Shown: positions 11,090 to 23,462 of the stretch, piece after piece
How positions within the stretch are numbered: position 1 is the first letter of the stretch
How the letters are laid out: each line of letters starts with the position of its first letter
Assembly (NCBI GenBank): GCA_009760855.2
Contig: WPIO01000039.1
Location: 1,155,001 to 1,219,000 of the forward strand
Direction: 5' to 3'
DNA length: 64,000 nucleotides
From: Cristatella mucedo
Taxonomy: Eukaryota > Bryozoa > Phylactolaemata > Cristatellidae
Program-made: the position numbers and the translations under genes
The notes under the pieces: model-generated
What the model saw: the letters and a program-made list of their open reading frames with translations, nothing else
What the model was told of the DNA's origin: nothing
Database searches by the model: none

Positions 11090-11583
11090 TAGTCGGCAAA
11101 TTGCCTCACACGCTGCGATAATTACACTGAACAGCTACTCATAGGACAAATTATCCATGTGGCTGATCTTCTAGAATGTGCTCTTTTAATAGATGGTGGT
11201 GTCGTGCGATTGCCACCACGTACTCGAACGTTAGATATTGTCGTTAATAACTACGCAGATTTCGAAAGTTTCAGTTATACGACAAGACTATAAGCTATCC
11301 ATCACGTCGGATTCCTATTTAAGATTTAGGACTGGGTATCCGGACTGCTTGCATTAATTTTAGTTGGTCCATGTTTTGTCCAGGCAACATTTTTTGGTTC
11401 CATTTAGGCTGGGCTGCCCAAAAAAGCTACCAAGCTCTGAGGCTCGCTACAAACATGGCTGCAAGGCCAGTTTATAAATGCCGGAGTTAGAAGAAATCCC
11501 AGGTTCAGCAAATCGTTTCCTTTGCAAAAGAAGGTCAGATTGCTTTTTCTTGATCATTGGATGCCAAGTGAAGTTATGGAGCT
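11090..11583. repeat. Old LINE-like block L (copy 1)
   Basis: 'ctactcataggacaaattatc', 'gtggctgatcttctagaatg' and 'ttttaatagatggtg' match 21,040-21,120 and 37,590-37,670 ('ctactcgtatgactcaatc', 'ttggctggactagaagag'). This is the distal part of an old RT-bearing fragment that is better seen at 22.84k and 37.44k. No coding potential remains. Confidence 0.45.
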
Positions 11584-12972
11584 AATAATAATAATAATAA
11601 TTGTTATTAGGCACCTTGATAAAGCGCCCTCGGAGAACTTAATTTCTATCTAGGCGCTTTACATTTGCTGCAAAGGGAAATGCAATTAAATGGTAAGTAA
11701 AATAATGCTTGAAAAACAAACAAAATGAATAATATGGTTAGGGGTGACATGCACAGGGTCAGCATGCAAATGTGGTTAGTGACAGCATGCATAGTGTCAG
11801 CACACATAAGCACATCAAGGACGAATCACAGGGACCCACTAATTGCTGTCCTAAATAGTTGTGTTTTTAAGTTCATTTTAAATGTGGTCAGGTCAGGGGA
11901 TGTTCTGACGCAGGTCGGGAGGGAGTTCCAGGCTTGGGGAGCATATGAACTAAATGCACGGTCTCCAAAAAATTTAAGGTTTGTACGAGTTATTTCTAGA
12001 GTGTTGGATTCCGAAAAGCGGGTGGTACGATGCTTGGCCTGATTGGGGGAGTATATCGGAAAGATAGGCTGGAGCCATAGAATGTAGGGACCTAAAAGTG
12101 AACGACAAAACCTTGAAGTCAATCCGTTGCTTGACTGGTAGCCAGTGCAGGTCGGCGAGAAGTGGAATAATGTGGCAACTGCGAAGCTCTCGACCGACAA
12201 GCCTAGCTGTAGAGCTTTGCACCAGCTGCAATCGCCTGATCGCACATGCTGGTAGGCCAGTAAGCAGTGAGTTTCAGAAGTCGAGACGGGATGTCACGAA
12301 TTCATGGACCAACTTGGACGTGGTATCCTTATCTAAACAAGCCCGAATTTTAGCAATGTTATGAAGCTGAAAATAAGCAGATTTGACTGTGGAGCTGATT
12401 TGGTCGTCTAACGAGAGGTCGCTTTGGAATATGACACCTAGATTTTGAGCTGATTCAACTGGAGATATGCTAGCATAGCCAATTTTGAGAGTCAGCCTTT
12501 CCATTCTCTGAATAACACTGTGTTTGCCCAAAACTAGTAAGTTAGTTTATCATCGTTTAGTTTTAGAAAATTTGCTGCCATCCATGTGCGGATGTCATCG
12601 ATGCATGCAGCAAGTGAGTTGAGAGAATTTGAGGTGCTCGAAGGCTGGGAGGGATCAAAGCAAAGGTACAACTGAGTGTCATCCACATTAAAGTGAAAGC
12701 CTAGATTGTGCTTGGCAATCACATCAGCAAGAGGGAGAGTATAAACCGTGAAAAGAACCGGACCTAGCACGGAGCCCTGAGGTACTCCATATTTCAGAAG
12801 TACTTCAGATGATCGTTGTCCATTCACGTCAATACTCTGGAGTCTCCTACTGAGATAGGACGTGAACCACTGCAGAGCAGTGCCAGTGATCCCCAGGCGA
12901 GATTAGAGGCGCTCTAGAAAAACTTTGTGATCGATGGCATCAACAGCTGCCGAAAGGTTGAGCAAAACAAGC
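11584..12972 (-). mobile_element. CR1/L2-type LINE, 5'-truncated, minus strand (11.6k)
   Basis: This is the longest single copy of the young LINE family here (1.39 kb). The 3' end (ATT)n tail is at 11,584 and the 5' truncation near 12,972. Reading the minus strand: reverse-transcriptase pieces LNLSAAVDAIDHKVFLERL, TALQWFTSYLS and KYGVPQGSVLGPVLF, then the catalytic box at 12,678-12,689 reading NVDD in place of YADD, then FDPSQPSSTSNSLNS, MAANFLKLNDDK, FQSDLSLDDQISS and LADLHWLPVKQRI. It is broken into several frames. The altered catalytic box alone would inactivate it. Confidence 0.85.
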
Positions 12973-14949
12973 TTACCCAAAACGGTCATCTTGGCATAAC
13001 TACTTCTTATCTAGCTAAAGTGCTCCACTAGTTTCAGTCTTCTCGCACCGCCAGGTCATCTGTGTACAAGGCATTAGCTATTCTGCTCATAAGGTTAAGA
13101 CCGTTAGAGGAAGAAGCTTTTTCTCTGTAGGTCATAGAATGTATAATCTACGTGCACAACTCTTAGGCAACGACACACACTGACTTTCTACCGACAGGTC
13201 AAGCCGTTTTAGCCATCCTACTTTAGACGAGTTACTACTGCCGCTCTACTCACTACCTCACCAGCTTTCGTGACTCAGCGATTCCTCTTACTTTGTATTT
13301 GCTACCCGAGATGAAGTCGTTTGTGTACCGAATGCGAGTAAAAGCCGACTAGTCATTGACAGAGCTATAAAAGACTCTAGAGAAGTAACACTCAGTAGAT
13401 TTTTGGTCTTAGTGGAATTACAGCCAGATGTACGTTATATTATTACAATATGTTATAACTGCTAGAGGCGATCGCCAGAGTAGCTATCTTATGGCTTAGC
13501 TAGGACCAAAAATCTAGGCTGCATGAGGCAATTATCATGCCCATGCTTTTGTATGACGAAAGGTCAACACCCCAGTAAGCTTGTAAAACCTAGCCCGATT
13601 CATGTGCAATTCCAAAATAATATGTAGAGTTACTCATTCAAGTATGATTTGTTTATCAATTAGCTTGCTTTGGAGTTCTAAACAGTTGATCGTGGTTTAA
13701 AGGATTACTTTAATGCCGCCCGGAAGGGAAAAAACCTGTCATGCCATTGGCAGCAGACAGGAAGGGAAATCAGTTAATTAGCCAGGAGCCACTAACATAT
13801 TCCCATGCTACACTTTGAAGCCCGAATTAAAACTGCAATACACATTTCTGGGCTCAAAAGTTAATTCTAGTTTAAAACTTCGATAATAAGGCACTGTTTC
13901 GGGATATTTAGGAGGTGAGTGGCTGAAATTCTTTTATTTTTATGAAAGGAGAGGAACTTGAAAGCCATCACGGACCTGTAAATAAGCTTTACTGAGCTGC
14001 TGGCAACACCCGAAAACTCCGAGGTACTGGTGCTGCGAAATGGCACTAAGCACTAATTGTAGGCTGTAATGCTTGGGACCTCTGTTGAGATCGTGATGTA
14101 AGGATGCATACCCCGACCTTATCGCAGTGCCGCACCTAAATAATATGTTGACATCTGCCGGTACTAGGCTGAGCCCCTCCCGACCTTGACCAACCTCCCA
14201 ACCAACCAACCAACCTCCTGACCATGCCAATTATAACGGTTCGGTGCATCTCACTTCGAAATCTCAACACCAGATTCCGGACAGTAGTTTATTGTTGGAA
14301 AAGTGAACTAAACAGCCCTTTTTCAAGGTTTATGAGAAGGTTTAGGGAGGCAACCTAAGCTTACGTGGTTACTGTGCATTCAGAGGACCTAGCAGTCCGA
14401 CAAAAAAAAATTCAACCAAAAGTATGCATTTAAAATGGTCGGTTAGCTAGTCTACATACGTGGATAAAACATGGTGCTTAGCGAATTGAGTTTCCTTTTG
14501 GCTCCTTGTGTGTGAAATCGCTCCAGAGATCTTGTGGTATCGTGAAATAGGCACAATGAATTATCTCAAAGTAAAGGTAACAGTCACAATGCCCAATACG
14601 AACCTTAATTATAACGCCGAAGAAAAAATATTAGGCTCCTTAGTACTTTTTGCCCGATCGCAAAATGCCCACACTGGGTTATTCAGATTGAACTTCTGTA
14701 TTAGAGGCAGCCACTCAGATGGTAAATACCGTCAGAGCTAGAAGATACTGTTATTTCCTCTCGTGGTTGAACGTTTGTAAATAACCTTCCTAATAATATA
14801 TATTGCCGAGACGTGTGCATTTCGTCCTAGAAAAACTAGATGCCTATTGTCTGGTAATAAAACGTTCTGTGTAATCGTGATTAGAAACGGAAAGACGGTT
14901 TGCAATGACGAAGTGAATGGTGTTATAACCTCCATAGAGGGTACTTGAA
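12973..14949. repeat. Segmental-duplication core, copy 2, first part
   Basis: Landmarks match copies 1, 4 and 5: 'tacccgagatgaagtcgtttg' with 'taccgaatgcg' (30.1k: 'catgacatgaagtcagtag', 'taccgaatgca'), 'accccagtaagcttgtaaaac' (13.57k), 'aggtactggtgctgcgaaatg' (14.02k), 'cttagcgaattgagttt' (14.47k) and 'gtctggtaataaaacgttc' (14.85k). A short CCAA repeat lies at 14,190-14,213. No gene was recognised. Confidence 0.55.
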
Positions 14950-17648
14950 CAACTGCTGCCCACTTTATCTTCTGCCATTCCTATCTATTGTGAAACTTCA
15001 AACCTTGCTGGTCAGTTCCAGTCATGTTATAGAACTAATTACAGCACCGGATCAGCTTTGCTTCGGGTGTATAACGACCTACTTAAGAATTCGGACATGG
15101 CTAGGTATATGCTGTTTTTGCTCAATCTCGGGGCAGCTTTTGATACTATTGATCATCAAGTACTTCTTGAGCATCTGCTATCTCACCCGGCATTACTGGC
15201 GCTGCATTGCAATGGTTCAGGTCGTATCTCAGTGGGAGACTCGAGAGTATTGATGTGAATGGACAAAGATCATCAGAAGAGCGTCTGAAGTATGGGGTAC
15301 CTCAGGGTTCCGTGCATGGTCCTGTTCTTGTCATCATTATAATCTTTTTTTGCACTTGTGATTGCCAAGCAAAGTCCAGGCTTTCACTTCTATGCGGACG
15401 TCACTCAGTTGCAAATTTGCTTTCATTCCTCCCAGCCCTCCAGCATGTCAAATTATCTCAACCCCCTTGCTGCATGAATTGATTACATCCACATATGGAT
15501 GGATTTTCTGATATTAAATGATGATAAAAACTAACTTGCTAGTTATTAGCTAAATTATCGTCATTCATAAATGGGAAAGGCTAACGCTGAAAATCGGCTC
15601 TGCTAGCATGTCTCCTGTTGAATCTGCACAAAATCTAGGTGCTCCATGCTAGGTCCGGTTATTTTCAGAGTTTATACTCTCCCTCTTGCTGATGTGATTG
15701 CCAAGCACATTCTAGGCTTTCACTTCTATGCGGATGACACTCAGTTGTACCTTTGCTTTGATCCCTCCCAGCCTTCGAGCACCTCAAATTCTCTCAACTC
15801 AGTTGCTGCATGCATTGATGACATCGCCACATGGATGGCAGCAAATTTTCTAAAACTAAACGATGATAAAAACAACTTACTAGTTATGGGCAAACCCAGT
15901 GTTATTCAGAGATTGGAAAGGCTGACTCTCAAAATTGGCTATGCTAGCATATCTCCAGTTGAATCAGCTTGAATCTAGGTGTCGTATTCCAAAGCGACCT
16001 CTCGTTAGACGACCAAATCAGCTCCACCGTCAAATCTGCCTATTTTCAGCTTCATTACATTGCTAAAATTCGGGCTTGTTTAGATAAGAATACGACGTCA
16101 AAGTTGGTCCATGCATTCGTGACATCCCGTCTCGACTTCTGCAACACACTTCTTACTGGCCTACCAGCATGTGCGATCAGGCGATTGCAGCTGGTGCAAA
16201 GCTCAACAGCTAGGCTTGTCGGTCGTTAGCGTCGCAGTTGCCACATTATTCCACTTCTCGCCGACCTGCACTGGCTACCAGTCAAGCAACGGATTGACTT
16301 CAAGGTTTTGTTGCTCACTTTTAGGTCCCTTCATTCTATGGCTCCAGCCTATTTCTCAGATATACTCCCTCATCAACCAAGCATCGTTCCACCCCCATTT
16401 AGGAATCCAGCACTCTAGAAATAACTCGTACAAACCTTAAATTTTTTGGAGACCATGCATTTAGTTAATATGCTCCCAAAGCCTGGAACTCCCTCCTGAC
16501 CTGCGTCAGAACATCCCCGGACCTGACCACATTTAAAAGGAACTTAAAAACACAACTATTTAGGACAGCAATTAGTGGATCCCTGTGATTCCTCCTTGAT
16601 GTGCTTATGTGTGCTGACACTATGCATGCTGCCACTAACCACATTTGCATGCTGACCCTGTGCATGTCACCCCTAACCATATTATTCATTTTGTTTGTTT
16701 TTCAAGCATGATTTTACTTACCATTCAATTGCATTTCACTTTGCAGCAAATGTAAAGCGCCTAGAAAGAAATTAAGTTCTCCGAGGGCGCTTTATCAAGT
16801 GCATTATTATTATCATTTTTATAGGTGCAATATTCCAAAGTGACCTTTCGTTAGACGACCACATTAGTCCTACTATCAAGTTTGCCTGCGGTCAGCTACA
16901 TAACATTGCTGAAATTCATGTTGTATAAACAAGGATACGTCATCTACGTTGGTCCAAGCATTTGTGACGTCTCGACAAGACTTCTGTAACTCACTGTTTG
17001 CTGATTTACCGGCCTATGCAATCAGGTACTCACAGCCGGTGCAAAACTCTGCAGCTAGGCTTGTTTGTCGTGAGCGTTTCACTAGCCACAGCACTTAGCA
17101 CTTCTTGTTGACCTGCACTGGCTATCAGTAAAGCAATGCATCGACTTCAAGATTTTGTTGCTCGCTTGCAGGTGCCTTCATTCTTTGGCTTCCACCAACC
17201 TATCAGATCTACTGCCCCACTAGGACAAGCATTGTACCATCCACTTTTTGGAAAATAACTTTATCTATACCTTCTACAAACTTCAAATCCTTTGGAGACC
17301 GAAATTTTAGTTTGTAGTCTTCCAAAGCCCGGGACTCATTCCCGACTAGCGTCACGACATCTCCTGACATGACCACATTTAAAAAGAAATTAAAATGCAC
17401 CAACGTATCACAGTATTTAGTGGTTCGCTGTGATTTGTCCCTTATGTGCTTATGCGCGCTGGCACTAAACTTGCACTACTAGCCACACTTCCATGCTGAC
17501 CCTGTGCATGTCACCCCTAACCATGCTATTCTTTTTGTTTATCGAAAATGCTATCACTAATTATCCGATCGTGTTTCCTTTGCAGCAGATGTAAAGTCCC
17601 TAGAAAGAGATACAGTTTTATAGGGTAGCTTTTTAAGAATGATATTAT
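14950..17648 (+). mobile_element. Older CR1/L2-type LINE, split by a nested LINE
   Basis: The two halves (14,950-15,642 and 16,822-17,648) form one element: RT start with LLRVYNDLLKNSDMARYMLF, GAAFDTIDHQVLLEHL and KYGVPQGSVHGP, up to 'tctgcacaaaatctaggtgc'. It resumes at 16,822 with 'taggtgcaatattccaaagtg' and runs to a decayed 3' end with GATATTATTA at 17.64k. The empty locus in core copy 1 is at about 7,338. The element has many stops and is clearly older than the copy inserted into it. Confidence 0.8.
15643..16821 (+). mobile_element. Young CR1/L2-type LINE nested in the older LINE
   Basis: The element is 5'-truncated within the RT domain, starting at 'tccatgctaggtccgg' (the GSVLGP region). 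The catalytic box at 15,727-15,738 reads YADD, intact. It continues through CFDPSQPSSTSNSLNS, MAANFLKLNDDK and FQSDLSLDDQISS to the tail 'gagggcgctttatcaagtg' and (ATT)n. A perfect 7-bp target duplication TAGGTGC flanks it (15,636-15,642 and 16,822-16,828). A frameshift at about 15,970 ('cagcttgaatctagg' for expected 'cagctcaaaatctagg') and a stop at about 16,227 show it is dead. Confidence 0.9.
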
Positions 17649-19856
17649 TAACTTTAAAGCGAACCTAATCACGTTATGATTCAGCCACGATATCCTTCAG
17701 GAAATGCAGGAAGGCTGTTGAAGTATGCAAGTAAGAGGCCTTGTCTCTAAGTGATTTATCGTTGGCAAGAAACACTGCTAAATGAATTGAGTTAAATGAG
17801 TAGGTGATAAAATGACTAGCCATTTACAGAGGCATTTCGGTTGTGTTGATAGATACAGATAATAAAGTAACCTAAAAGTGAGTGGTATGCCTTGACGTAC
17901 TTTTCCTGCTTCACGGCAAGTGAATGAAGGTTTGTAAAACACTGTGCAATTTGGTCATTGTGACCTTAAGAGAAAACAGAGCCTCATTCATTGGCTCTTG
18001 GGGGTTTGGTTGTGTCTGCCTAGGTTGAAGTTTTGCCTAGAGCCGTCGATCTCGAGTTCTGTATGCTTGCAGAATGGAGGTACGCATGAGAAAAAATCAA
18101 ACTCAGGAAACAATAAAACTTTCAAGATTGTACCCAAAACATGAAAGAACCAATGCAATTGGCTTTAGCAGCACTACAACCCAGTAGAAAAGGCCCCGAA
18201 GTGATACGAGAAATGCTGCTGTCAATCATACAAATCGTTGCCGTCAAGGATTTCATTCATTGAAATGGTCGTGGTTGAATGGCACTAAGTCCGGTTTAGC
18301 CTACTGCTGGTGGAAAGTTGCTTTTGTAAAGGCATCTCAAGAGCTATCATAATTTTTGAAAAATGAATTAATGAGGGCAGCTATGCTAGCAGATGCATCT
18401 GTTCACACTGGCCTACACGTTCTCCAGAAGCTTTCGCTGTGATATAAAACGCTATTTCCAATATTTTCAGCTGACGGGTGAACTTTGCAGTGGCCGTCAA
18501 CGATGCCAGGTATGCATATATCCACCAAGCCTTTAACTATCCCTCGTCCGGAGCAATTTAATCTGAATGCCCAGGCAGTGGTTATTGAAGAGTGTCTAGG
18601 TAAATCCTGGCTCAAGCACATCAGCCTAATAGAAACTACAAGGCTGTATTAGCAATCCTCTCTAAGGAGAAAGATTGCCATCAAATAAAATTTACCAGTA
18701 AGCTGCTACTCAGTTTCTAAAACCCAGCATTCAATTCTTGTTAAATTCGCTTTATGTTCGTTGCAACGAATGGGAAAGGATAGCTCAGAGATGCTAGCCT
18801 TCCCATACTGCTTGGTAGTGTATATTTGTGGAACTCTAACCGTCAACTGAGGACTAATAACTTGGTGCCTGCCACCAATTGCCTACCACTCCACACAGAC
18901 ACGAGCAAGTTTCTCCAGTCAGCTTCCTTTAGATCGGTGCAAGGACTGTCTGGAAGCGTACGTTTGAAATTATTCTGTCGGTGAAATTTTGAAGGAATTT
19001 TTCTCGTTCGCGATAAACTACCGTCGAACTAACTGAGGTAGCTAATATCGAAGCAAGCAGTCGCCGTATCAGTAAACTTAGTCTTACAGCGATTGATGAT
19101 CCATCTTAAGCTTGAAAGAACTCCTAGTTCATCTAGTTAACATCAACATACAATCTATATCTAATATACGTGGCTTGGCACGTCTGCCTAATTTCTTTTT
19201 CCTTTCTGACATGAGATGGCTAGCTCCTTAATATTGCTGTTGATTAAAAGCCCAACATCTACAGGATTCAACTAGCATCTTGAACTCAGTGTCGATAGAA
19301 TAACTCATAGGTGGATTGCTCCACTAAATTCAAACGTTACTTACGCACGGCAACCGGCTTTTGGCCGACTAATCTTCATGACTTTAGTGGAGAGTGAAAA
19401 CATTAATTGTTTCACTTTGAGTAGTACCAAAAAAATGCTTATGCACCATCTTTGTGTCTGTTTAAGCGGATTAGAGTATGCCATCTAAAGATCATATCAA
19501 CCTATGACTATCATGCCTACGTTATTAACGTGAACCGAATAATGTTTCATAAGTTTTCAGCTTTACGCGAAAAGGTAAAGAATTACTACACTGTAGTCAT
19601 GACAAGGTAGTGTAACTCGACCTTCCTTCTTGAAACTGATTTCTTCAAAAATAGTTATCAATTTCGCTTGTAATTTGATCTTTCCGACCGTTTTTTCTTA
19701 TGGTTTCCATAAAGTATAGACCTGAGAAGAGACTAAAGTGACATGGCACCCCAGATATTCTAAGGTCGGATAAACGTGAATGTTTTCCATGGACAACGTA
19801 TGCCGTAGTAGGTTTCTTTTCCAACTTTTATGCGACCCTCTTCCAACACGAGCGTA
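17649..19856. repeat. Segmental-duplication core, copy 2, second part
   Basis: 17,650-17,950 carries the minus-strand old LINE remnant ('cctaaaagtgagtggtatgcc'). 17,950-18,720 matches 7,640-8,320 ('tcaagattgtacccaaaac', 'gcactacaacccagtagaaaag'). 18,670-19,380 matches 9,372-10,130. 19,385-19,856 is the start of the upstream block of the secreted genes. No intact gene is seen. Confidence 0.55.
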
Positions 19857-20635
19857 TCAGCTCCACAGTCAAATCTGCTTACTTTCAGCTACACAATTTT
19901 GATAAATTCGGGCTTGTTTAGATAATGATACCACGTCCAAGTTGGTCCATGCATTCGTGACATCCCGTCTCGACTTCTGCAACTCACTGCTTACTGGCCT
20001 GCCGGCATGTGCAATCAGGCGATTGCAGCTGGTGCAAAAATGCGGGGGCTACGCTTGTCTGTCGTGAGCGTAGCAGTTGCCACATTACTCCACTTCTCGC
20101 CGACCTGCACTGGCTACCAGTCAAGCAACGGATTGACTTCAAGGTTTTTGCGCTTACTTTTAGGTCACTCCATTCTTTTGCTCCAGCCTATCTCTCAAAT
20201 CTACTTCCCCGCCAGGCCAAGCATCGTACCAACCGCTTTCGAAATCCAGCAGTCTACCAATACCTCGTACAAACCTCAAATCCTTTGAAGACCGTGCATT
20301 TAGTTCGTATGGTCCCAAAGCCTGGAACTCCCTCCTGACTTGCATCAGAACATCCCCTGACTTGACCATATTAAAAGAACCTAGCCACACTTATTTAGGA
20401 CAGCATATAGTGGGTCCCTGTGATTCGTCCTTCATGTGCTTATGCGTGCCGTCATTGTGCATGCTGCCACTAACCACATTTGCATGTCACCCCTAATTAT
20501 GTAATTCATGTTTTTTTTATCAAGCATGATATTAATCACCATTCAATTGCATTTCCCTTTGCAGCAAATGCAAAGCGCATTTAAATAGATTGAGTTCTTT
20601 GAGGGCGCCTTATAAAGTAAGCATTATTATTATTT
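19857..20635 (+). mobile_element. CR1/L2-type LINE, 5'-truncated (19.9k)
   Basis: It begins at 'atcagctccacagtcaaatc' and carries the C-terminal RT-element region (LADLHWLPVKQRI, FRSLHS, YLSNLLP) and the tail 'gagggcgccttataaagtaag' with ATT repeats. It splits the secreted-gene upstream block: the sequence before (19,840) and after (20,640, 'cttgccttcaaagaaatt') is contiguous at about 10,585-10,610 ('cttgtcatcaaagacatc'). Confidence 0.8.
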
Positions 20636-20915
20636 AAAGTCTTGCCTTCAAAGAAATTTAGTTCAACCAAATAATTTATGGCAGTATCCAAAGTATCTTG
20701 CTAGTACTAGCTATATATTATGCGTACTCCCGTGTCCAAAGTGATGCTTACACGACAGTAGCTGAATCCAAAATGACCAGCAGGTCTGTCAGCATGAATG
20801 AGCACTTCACATTAAGGCCTGACAGAAATCACAAGCCGGTGCTAGAGAGACGTAAATACCATCGTCTCTATCATGTGCTATTTTTAAACATTAGCTACTA
20901 ATTCTGGACCGGGAG

Positions 20916-20984
20916 TATTTAATGTTGAAGTTGTGGACCATTTGACCTCGCTTGGCAGCAAATATAGGGCTAACAAATGCTTGC
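20916..20984 (+). promoter_or_regulatory. Promoter remnant of a lost secreted-gene copy
   Basis: TATTTAA at 20,916-20,922, in the context 'ggaccgggagtatttaatg', is followed by 'ttgacctcgcttggcagcaaat', matching the promoter and 5' leader of the 10.9k, 34.2k and 62.3k copies. Where ATG and the signal peptide should follow the sequence reads 'agggctaacaaatgcttgcc' and then changes into old LINE-like block L by about 20,985. Exon 1 and exon 2 are deleted. Confidence 0.5.
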
Positions 20985-21464
20985 CTTGCAGACATTCGAC
21001 CTGCTAGTTTTCCAATTTCCTCTCACTAAACGACAATTAAACTGAACTGTTACTCATAGAACACATTATCTGCGTGGCTGATCTATTAGAATGTGCTTTT
21101 TGAATAGGTGGGGATGTAGTACGACTGTCACTACCTACTCGGTCTTTAGGTTTCACGTTAGAAATCCAAGTAGATTAAAAATATTTTAGTAAGAAGACAT
21201 CATACCAAGATATCCGTCATGCCCGATCCTTCCTTAAAATTTGAAAGTTGGTATCAAGATAACTTGCAAAAATTTAACTAGGCCTGTGATATGTTCCTGC
21301 TACATTATTGCGGTTTCATTTAGACTAGGCTGCCGAAAAAAGCCTTTCCCAACTGCAGCTAACGCTGAACGTTACTACAAGGCTAATTCACTAATCTATG
21401 AATGAGCATAAAACCCAGATTCAGCCATGTGTCTCCTTTGCTGAAGGTGCTTGGCTTGGTATAA
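20985..21464. repeat. Old LINE-like block L (copy 2)
   Basis: 'ctgttactcatagaacacattatc' and 'gtggctgatctattagaatg' match 11,128-11,180, so the deletion that removed the gene body in the 10.9k copy and here left similar joints. Confidence 0.45.
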
Positions 21465-22335
21465 AAAAATAATAAATTTAATACATTTGATAAGGCACCC
21501 TTAGAGAACTCAATATCTTAATGGGCACTTTACAGTTGCTACAAAGATCAACTGCATGCATCAATTGCATCAATTGCAATCAATTGCACGATCGAACGGT
21601 TAGTGATAGCATTATCGATAAACAACAAGAATAACATGATTAGTAGTGATATGAACATGGTCAGCATGCAAGTATGGTTAGTGGCAGCATGCTCAGTGTC
21701 TGCACGCACAAGCACGTAAAGGTCGAATCACAGAACCCACTAAATACTGTCATAAATAGTGGGTTTAGTTTTTTTAAATGTTGTCAAGTCAGGGGATGTC
21801 AGGAGACCATTCAGGAGTAAGTTCCGGGCTTTGGAAGCATACGAACTATAGGCACGGTCACCTAAAGGTTTGAGATTTGAACGAGGTATTAGTAAACGGT
21901 ATATTTCAAAAAGTGGTTGATGGGATGCTTAGCCTATTGGGACAGTCGAACTGATAGGTCGGCTGGAGCCAGAGAATGAAGGGACCTAAAAGTGAGTGAC
22001 AGGACCTTGAAGTCAAAGCATTTCTTTATTTAGAGCCAGTACAGGTCAGCGATAAGTGGTGTGATGTGGCAACTGCTGCGCTTACAACAAATAAGCCTAA
22101 CTGAAGGGTTTCGCGCCAGCTTTAAGCGGCTGATTGTATAGGCCTGTAGACCAGCGAGCAGTAAGTTACAGAAGTCAACATAAGGATGTTACAAATGCAT
22201 ATACCAATTTAGGTGTGGTATCGATATCCAAACTTGCCCGAGCTTTAGCAATACTATGTACCTTAAAGTAGGCAGACTTTACTGTGCAGCTGATTTTTTA
22301 GTCTAATGAAAGGGCACTTTGAAATATGAAATACC
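21465..22335 (-). mobile_element. CR1/L2-type LINE, diverged, minus strand (21.5k)
   Basis: The 3' end at 21,465 ('gataaggcacccttagagaac') is followed by the usual minus-strand landmarks: 'gtggttagtggcagcatgc', 'gtcaagtcaggggatgtc', 'acctaaaagtgagtgacagg' and 'ccagtacaggtcagcgataag'. It stops near 22,335 just before 'cacctcagtaagcttgtg'. The LINE at 43,905-44,725 abuts the same motif at 44.75k, so the two are one insertion copied by segmental duplication. Confidence 0.7.
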
Positions 22336-23462
22336 TTAGAAAAAGGAAAAGATGACACCTCAGTAAGCTTGTGAAACCGAACCCAAAACTTGGGTAATTC
22401 CTTTAGCAATGTATTTAGTTACTCACGTGAGTATAATTTGTTTATCATTTCAAATCCCAACTACTTGATAGTGGTTTAGGTATTTCATTTACCCAGCCCA
22501 AAATGGCGAGTGCCTGTCATGCGATTCACACAAAATTGAATGCGCGTTATAATAATATTGATGCTTTTGATGAAAGAGTTCAAATATTCAAGGTTGGAGC
22601 GTAGATTTTGTAATCGCAGAATCCTCTAAAGGTGAGAAGCTAACTTAAGAATAGAGAACAACGATCGTTCTGGCAGACGAGGCGCTTCAATGGTTCTAAT
22701 CTTACTTTAGCTATCACTACAATCGGCGCCATGTGGTGATCAAGTAACATACTGACCAGTCACCTGAGGAGTCCGGCAAAGGTACACTCTTGGTCCTCAA
22801 CCAAACCTCCGGGGACGTAAATCGGGTATGTATGATCCACTGTCACTTCCTTATTGATGATACTCAGCTGTAGCTGTCGTTAAAACCATCGGATGCTGCA
22901 TCTACTATTGAACTGAATGCCCACCTTGAAGAAATTCGATTCTTGGCGGCTGCAAATTTATTTTCTTACACAAACCCGGATTATAACTAAAGTAATACTC
23001 ATAAAGTACTACTCAGGGCTGAACTCTCTTTTCGCTCGACTAAAAGGGTTTGTTTTTATAATTATTGATTTTGTCGAGTGATCTTGATCATGTGCTAGGA
23101 ATGTAGGTGCTTTCTTTGAGATATTTCTACGTATTGAAAGTACCGATAAAATGACTGTATCGACGGCTTGAAATAACGTCAAATTTTATCTGATAATAGT
23201 GAATAGTAGAGACGGAAGCATGCAAAAATGTACCCACATCCATGGTTCTGTCCAATCTAGATTATTCCGATTCTATTCTGGCAAGCCCACCGAAAAAAGC
23301 CACTCATCATCTGTAGCTAACCATTATCGTAGAAACAAGGCTCATTTACGAATAACACAGGTTTATCATCGTGTCTACCTTGCTGAAGTACCTTCCGTCG
23401 GAATCGATTAATCGTTGGATACAGAGTAAAGTTCTTTCGTTGACCCGCACTGCCCACCAGGG
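22336..23462. repeat. Segmental-duplication core, copy 3, with old RT fragment
   Basis: This pairs with 44,726-45,870. It includes 'ggagcgtagattttgtaatcgc' and 'ctggcagacgaggcgc' (22.6k; also 29.0k and 37.26k). From about 22,840 it holds an old reverse-transcriptase fragment on the plus strand, read in pieces as DDTQL, LKPSDAASTIELNA and EIRFLAAANL. The family differs from the young LINE (LKPSD... rather than FDPSQPSS...). It ends at the 'cgcactgcccaccagggtg' motif, where the GC-rich insert begins. Confidence 0.55.
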
